From Rhea pennata (taxonomy: Eukaryota; Chordata; Aves; Rheiformes; Rheidae), in the NCBI RefSeq assembly GCF_028389875.1, contig NW_026907681.1:2294001-2358000 (forward strand): a DNA stretch of 64,000 nt, written 5' to 3'. Shown piece by piece: positions 59,240 through 64,000 of this stretch. Under the pieces are notes generated by a model. It worked only from the letters and a program-made list of their open reading frames with translations, made no database searches and was not told where the DNA came from. Positions within the stretch are counted from its first letter, which is position 1. Every line of letters starts with the position of its first letter. The position numbers were made by a program, and so were the translations under genes.

Positions 59240-61340
59240 TTTCTTGGAGCTTAGCAGTTCTACACCTACGACAGATGCTGGACAACACTGAATACGCCAG
59301 AGGTATAGGAAAACTAGAAAGATTTGTAAAGCTCGAAATGTAATGGAGCTGGTAATACAGAGTCATGGTGGGATAGCTCACATGACTGGAATGCGGTCGT
59401 GGATGGCTACGTGCGTTCTAGGAAAGACAGGCCAGGAAGGCGAGGTGGTGAGTTCCTCTTTATGTGAGAGAGCAATTGGAATGCCTCGAGTTCTGCCTAG
59501 GAGTGGAGGAGGAGGCAGTCGAGAGCTTATGGGTGAAGATTAAAGGGCAGGCTAGCATGGGGACCCGTTGTGGGTGTCTAAGACAAGTCACCTGACCAAG
59601 AAGAGGAAGTCAATGAGGCCTTCCACAGACAGCTGGAAGTAGCCTCCCAGTCACAGGCCCTGGTTCCCATGGCAGACTTCAACCACCCTGACATCTGCTG
59701 GAAGGACAGCACAGCTAGGCACAAACAGTCCAGGAGGCTCCTGCAGTACATCTATGGTAACTTCTTGACACAGGTGGTGGAGGAGCCTACGAGGAAGGTT
59801 TTCTTGCTGGACCTTGTCTTAAGCAACAAAGAAGGACTGGTTGTAGATATGAAGGTTGGGGGCAGCCTTGGCTTCAGTGACCATGAGGTGGTGGAGTTGA
59901 GGATCCTGCAGGAAAGAACTAAGGCAACAAGCAGGACTGCAACCCTGGACTTCAGGAAAGCAGACTTCAGGCTCTTCAGAGACCTAATTGGTGGAGTCTC
60001 ATGGGTTAAGGCCCTAGACGGAAGCGGGGTCCAAGAGAGCTGGCTAGTATTCAAGCATCACTTCCTCCAAGCTCGAGTGAGGCATCCCAAGGAGAAAGAA
60101 GTCCAGCAGATGGGGCAGGACACTGGCATGGATAAGCAAAGAGCTCTTGGCCAAATTCAGACAGAAGAAGAAAGTACACAGAATGTGGAAGCAGGAAGAG
60201 GCTAGTTGGGAGGATTATAGGAATGCTGTCAGAGTATGTAGAGATGTGACGAGGAAGCCTAAGGCCCAGCTGGAATTAAGTCCAGCGAGGGATGTTAAGG
60301 ACAACAAGAAGGACTTCCTCCTATACCGCAGCAGCAAGAGGAAGGCTGGGGAAAATGTGGGCGTGCTGCTGAATGGGGCAAAAGCCCTGGTGACGAAGGC
60401 TGCAGAGAAGGCAGAATTACTGAATGCCTTCTTTGCTTCAGTCTCCACTGCTAATGGCAGCCCTCAAGAATCCCAGAGGCTGAAGACAAGGGAGAAAGTC
60501 TGTAGAAAGGAAGATTTTCCCTTGCTTCAGGAGGATCGGATTAGAGATCTTCTGGGCAAGCTTAATGTTCACAAACGCATGGGTCTTAATGGGATACACC
60601 CACGAGTACTGAGCTGCAGATGCTCTTGCCAGACCACTCTCCATCATCTTTGAAAGGTCCTGGAGAACAGGAGAGGTGCCTGAGGACTGGAAGAAAGCCA
60701 ATGTCACTCCAGTCTTCAAAAGGGGCAAGAAAGAGGTCCCAGGTAACTACAGGCCAGTCAGCCTCACCTCCATCCCTCAAAAGGTGATAGAACAGCTCAT
60801 TCTGGATGCCATCTCCAAGCATATGGAGGAAAACAGGGTGGACTGTGAGGTTGATTGAGGATTGAGAACTGGCTGAACGGCAGAGCTCAGACGGTTGTCG
60901 TCCGTTGTGCAGAGTCTAGTTGGAGGCCTGTGGCTAGTGGAGTTCCCCAGGGCTCAGGACTTGGTCCCATCCTGCTCAGCTTATTCATCAATGACCTGGT
61001 TGAAGGGACAGAGTATCTCCTCAGCACGTTTGCTGACGATACCAAGCTGGGAGGAGTGGCTGATACAGCTGAGTGCTGTGCTGCCATTCAGAGAGACCTG
61101 GCCAGGCTGGGGACTGGGGCAGAGAAGAATGTCCTGAGGTCTGACAAGGGCAAGTGCGGAGTGCTGCACTGAGGGAGGAATAACGCGAGGCACCAATACT
61201 AGCTGGGGCCTGACCTGCTAGAAAGCAGCTCTGCAGAGAAGGACCTGGGAGTGCTGGTGGACAACAAGTTAATTATGAGCCCGCAACGTGCCCCTGTGGC
61301 CAAGGCAGCCACAGGTATCCTGGGGTGCATTAGGAAGAGG
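59240..61340 (+). mobile_element. CR1 LINE ORF2 (endonuclease and RT), frame-broken
   Basis: Covers the back of the AP endonuclease ('MADFNHPDICWKDSTA', 'GFSDHEVVELRIL') and the RT. RT blocks visible are 'KRMGLNGIHPRVLS', 'VTPVFKRGKKEVPGNYRPVS', 'SGVPQGSGLGPIL' and the catalytic FADD ('FADDTKLGG', FADD at 61029-61040). Frames switch at about 60150, 60670 and 60855. The stretch between 'HMEENRVDCEVD' and 'RIENWLNGRAQTV' lacks the RT segment with the first catalytic Asp, an internal deletion. The element is dead; the 3' end is continued by the fragment at 61640. Confidence 0.92.
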
Positions 61341-61639
61341 TTAGAACCTCATTAGGGTCTTGGCAGCAGCAGCAATGTTGTCTGTGATGTTCCTTTTCCC
61401 ACACTGGCTCTTTTTGCATGCATTCAGATGTGCCCATGTGTAGTAAGAGCACCTGTGGAAGATCTGGTGAGGACTCAGGCAACTGGCAGAGCACGTGAGA
61501 GCAGCCCCAAAGGGTGCTCTCTACCCACTGACCAATCCAGTCAGGGCGGACATGCATATTGCCCTTTGTCAATGATGTCTAGCTGCTTTGCAGCCAGTTG
61601 CTACTCCAGCTGCATACGGTCGAGATGAAGAAATAGCTC

Positions 61640-61995
61640 TAGTCTGACCAAGTGTGTAACTCTCCTCAGTGTGTATAAGGATCTGAAGGGAGAGTGTCAA
61701 GGGGATGGGGCCGGACTCTTGTCGGTAGTGCCATGCGGCAGGACGTGAGGCAACGGGCACAACCCGAAACACAGGCAGTTCTGCCTGAATATGAGGAGGG
61801 AGTTCTCTACTGTGAGAGTGACAGAGCACTGGAACGTGTTGCCCACAGAGGTTGTGGAATCTCCTTCTCTGGAGCTATTCAAAGCGCGCCCAGATGCACC
61901 CCTGTCTAACCTGCTGTAGGTGACCCTGCTTGAGCAGGGGGGTTGGACTAGAAGATCTCCAGAGGTCCCTTCCAACCTTACCCGTTCTGTGAAAA
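61640..61995 (+). mobile_element. CR1 LINE 3' end
   Basis: 'gatggggccggactcttgtc', 'gaggcaacgggcacaa', 'gaggttgtggaatctcc', 'gttggactagaagatctccagaggtcccttccaacc' and the terminal 'ttctgtga'. It may belong to the ORF2 copy upstream, with the 61340-61640 part rearranged. Confidence 0.9.
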
Positions 61996-62289
61996 GGGCC
62001 TTTAGGGGACGCGGAGTGACTCCTGGCTGGCCATCCAACCTGGGTGTCCAGCAGCTTCCCAGCTGTGACCGCTCTGCGCGGTTCCCGGGGCTCCCCATGC
62101 ACTTTGGAGTAGAAGTCATTCATTAAAGTGAGGTCCTCCTGAATGGCTGCACAACTCTCTGGTGTATCAACCGCTTACGAAAGCCCCATAAACAGCACCT
62201 GCTGCCCTACTGCCCTTACGCACTGAGCCCATCCATTCATTGTAGAGTTACCTTTCTTATGCCATGCTGAGTATTCCCAGTCCCCTTCT

Positions 62290-62500
62290 GGGGAAAATAT
62301 GTGTGGAAAGGGCTCCGGGGAGGATTTTCTCCATCACCTTCTCAGGGATCAAGCTGAGGCTGACATGCAGACAGGCTGCCAGGTCTGCATCCTCCTTCTT
62401 GCCGTGCTTGTGGGTAGGAGTGATTTTTACTTTCTTCCAGAGCTCAGGAACCTCCCCCAGTTTTACATACGCTTTTCAGGGAGTACTTCATACCAATTTT
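62290..62500 (-). mobile_element. CR1 LINE ORF2 fragment, antisense
   Basis: The plus strand carries the reverse complement of the CR1 RT region upstream of the palm ('gatcaagctgaggctgac', 'gtgatttttactttcttccagagctcaggaacctcccc'). It is old and short. Confidence 0.75.
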
Positions 62501-63099
62501 CCTACCGGTTACAATTTCATTATTCGCTCTGCGCTTGCACTTTCACCTTCCTGTTAATTAGCTTACGAAGTGGAGAAGAGGCGGTGACATCATTATCATG
62601 GCATTTCCATCTCATTATTCATTTAGGGGTGTCTAGGATAACATGTTAATAAGCCTTCATGAACCGACAGTCACTTGTGGGTTATTCCGCTGTTTTTGAG
62701 TTGCCTACCTCTCACATTCTTTGACGTGCTGTGGTTTCAGCAAGGTCATTCTGCTGCAGCTGGTTATCCCTTGCAATGCTGTTTTTCTCTCCGCCTTGGC
62801 CTTGAGTCGTGTTAACTATTTGCAGGGGTTTCCTCTCAGCATCGCTCCAGCATCGCCATGACAACAGCCAGCTCCCTCAGCATGCAGACTGATGCCTGTC
62901 CAACTGGTCTACAAGTCGCTGAGGCCTAGTATGAGCTGGGGTACTGCCTCCCTCCTCCCTGGGACCTTTCTGCAGCCCACAGCTAACTGCTAAAACTCAT
63001 CGCAGGTTGAAAGGGTCAGCGGGTACACCTGGAACGGGTGAGTGAGTTCGATGGACTGCTCCCAAGATGGCTGGGGATCAGAAGTGCTTGCTGGGTGAG

Positions 63100-63250
63100 G
63101 CAAGGGGGCTTGTTCAGCCTGGAGAAGAGCTTTCAAGAGCACCTCAGGGCCTGGGAAACCTACTCTGCCACCATAGCTGACCCTGCTGGGAGCCAGAGGT
63201 TGGGCTAGAGGCCGCCGGAGGTCCTGCCTTGCCTCAGCAAGCCTGTGATT
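63100..63250 (+). mobile_element. Ancient CR1-like 3' end
   Basis: 'gttcagcctggagaagagctttcaag' followed by 'gctgaccctgctgggagccagaggttgggctagaggccgccggaggtcctgcc' and 'tgtgattcc' resembles a highly diverged CR1 3' UTR. Confidence 0.6.
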
Positions 63251-64000
63251 CCTTCCGCTCCAGCTCTTCTCTTGCTGATGTTGGAGAAAGCACTGAGGTT
63301 CCGTGGGACCATGGAAGTACATCAGACACAAGCACGATCTGCCCTGGGTCCTGCTTTGCTTCACCTCTTAGTCTCTTTCTCACTCTTTTCCCCAGTCTAA
63401 GTTCTTCCCTCTTGCCATCCACATAGCCTTGCCTCCAAACAGCCCGTCTCTGTTTGCCCTTTCCCCACAGGGAAAGGTTTTGCTTGTCTTGAACCGTCTT
63501 CTGGTGTTTTTGAGACACCTTTGAGATGGTAATTCCTACCTTGGCCAGCAATGCCATTACACTAGCAGCTCCTGCTAGTAGTGGTGCTGTGCTGCAGTTA
63601 GTTCTGCCCGCTGTTATCTTGTCAGAGGCACCACAAAGTGTGGGTGAGCTGTCTGCACACACACATGAGCAGCTGACACCAAAGAGCTTCTGTCTGGTGG
63701 AATCCTGAGAAGCCCGGGGATTCAGCCAGCGGCACCTTCATGAGGATTTACAAGCAGAAGGGGCAAGTCGTGGGAAGAGGACTGCTGTGCGTCAGGGCAG
63801 GCTGGGACCTGACAGGCTGAGGCGTGGCAAGAAGGGCCTGGGTGTTACAAGGGTGCTGTGGGAGCCTGTGGTGTGCACCCGAGGTGCATAAGGCCAGATA
63901 CACACGGGTCTGTGCTGGGAGGAGGGTGGCCGTGCAGACCAGGGGAGTTGCTATGCCCCTTGACTCAGCACTAACATGTCTGATTTGGGGGCTCCCAGGA
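63251..64000. other. Non-coding end of window
   Basis: No gene, RNA or identifiable repeat seen. Confidence 0.4.

Overview
The window looks like avian nuclear DNA. It carries many CR1 LINE fragments, including CR1 3' ends, a CR1 reverse-transcriptase FADD box and antisense CR1 pieces. It also carries an intact maestro-HEAT-like (MROH) gene of the kind expanded in birds, GT-AG introns, a CpG-island promoter, and fragments of the vertebrate genes NUF2 and LRRC52. The species cannot be fixed from the sequence alone.

Layout. 1-5.4 kb: non-coding DNA with one CR1, one old LTR with a primer-binding site and short minisatellites. 5.4-18.0 kb: two near-identical, internally deleted gammaretrovirus-like proviruses (A and B) in tandem on the minus strand, sharing a central LTR (period 5,988 bp). 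18.0-28.1 kb: a 10.1-kb segment with a decayed LRRC52 homologue (plus) and an internal block of NUF2 exons (minus) carrying an in-frame stop. 28.1-34.7 kb: a third copy of the same provirus (C) on the plus strand, so the segment lies between inverted ERV arms. 34.7-45.7 kb: a CpG island, largely non-coding sequence, a CR1, and an unidentified low-complexity reading frame. 45.9-50.5 kb: a 12-exon MROH-like gene on the minus strand whose exons join in frame to 659 residues, with minisatellites in its introns. 51-57 kb: degenerate arrays of a roughly 65-bp repeat in two opposite orientations, interrupted by a second copy of the old LTR. 56.8-63.3 kb: nested CR1 debris, including a frame-broken ORF2.

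The proviruses. All three use a tRNA-His primer-binding site and have gag, an in-frame gag-TAG-pol junction, protease, the front of RT, a shared deletion to the integrase C-terminus, and env. All share the same extra stops in gag, pol and env, so they descend from one already defective template. They were copied in trans, by segmental duplication, or by gene conversion. LTR length, flanking bases and the clustering of substitutions in copy C together suggest a reciprocal exchange (inversion) between two proviruses.

I did not find a novel functional system. The strongest novelty is the structure: the inverted and tandem ERV architecture, the captured gene fragments, and the inverted 65-bp repeat arrays. 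Only the MROH-like gene is supported as an intact protein-coding gene.
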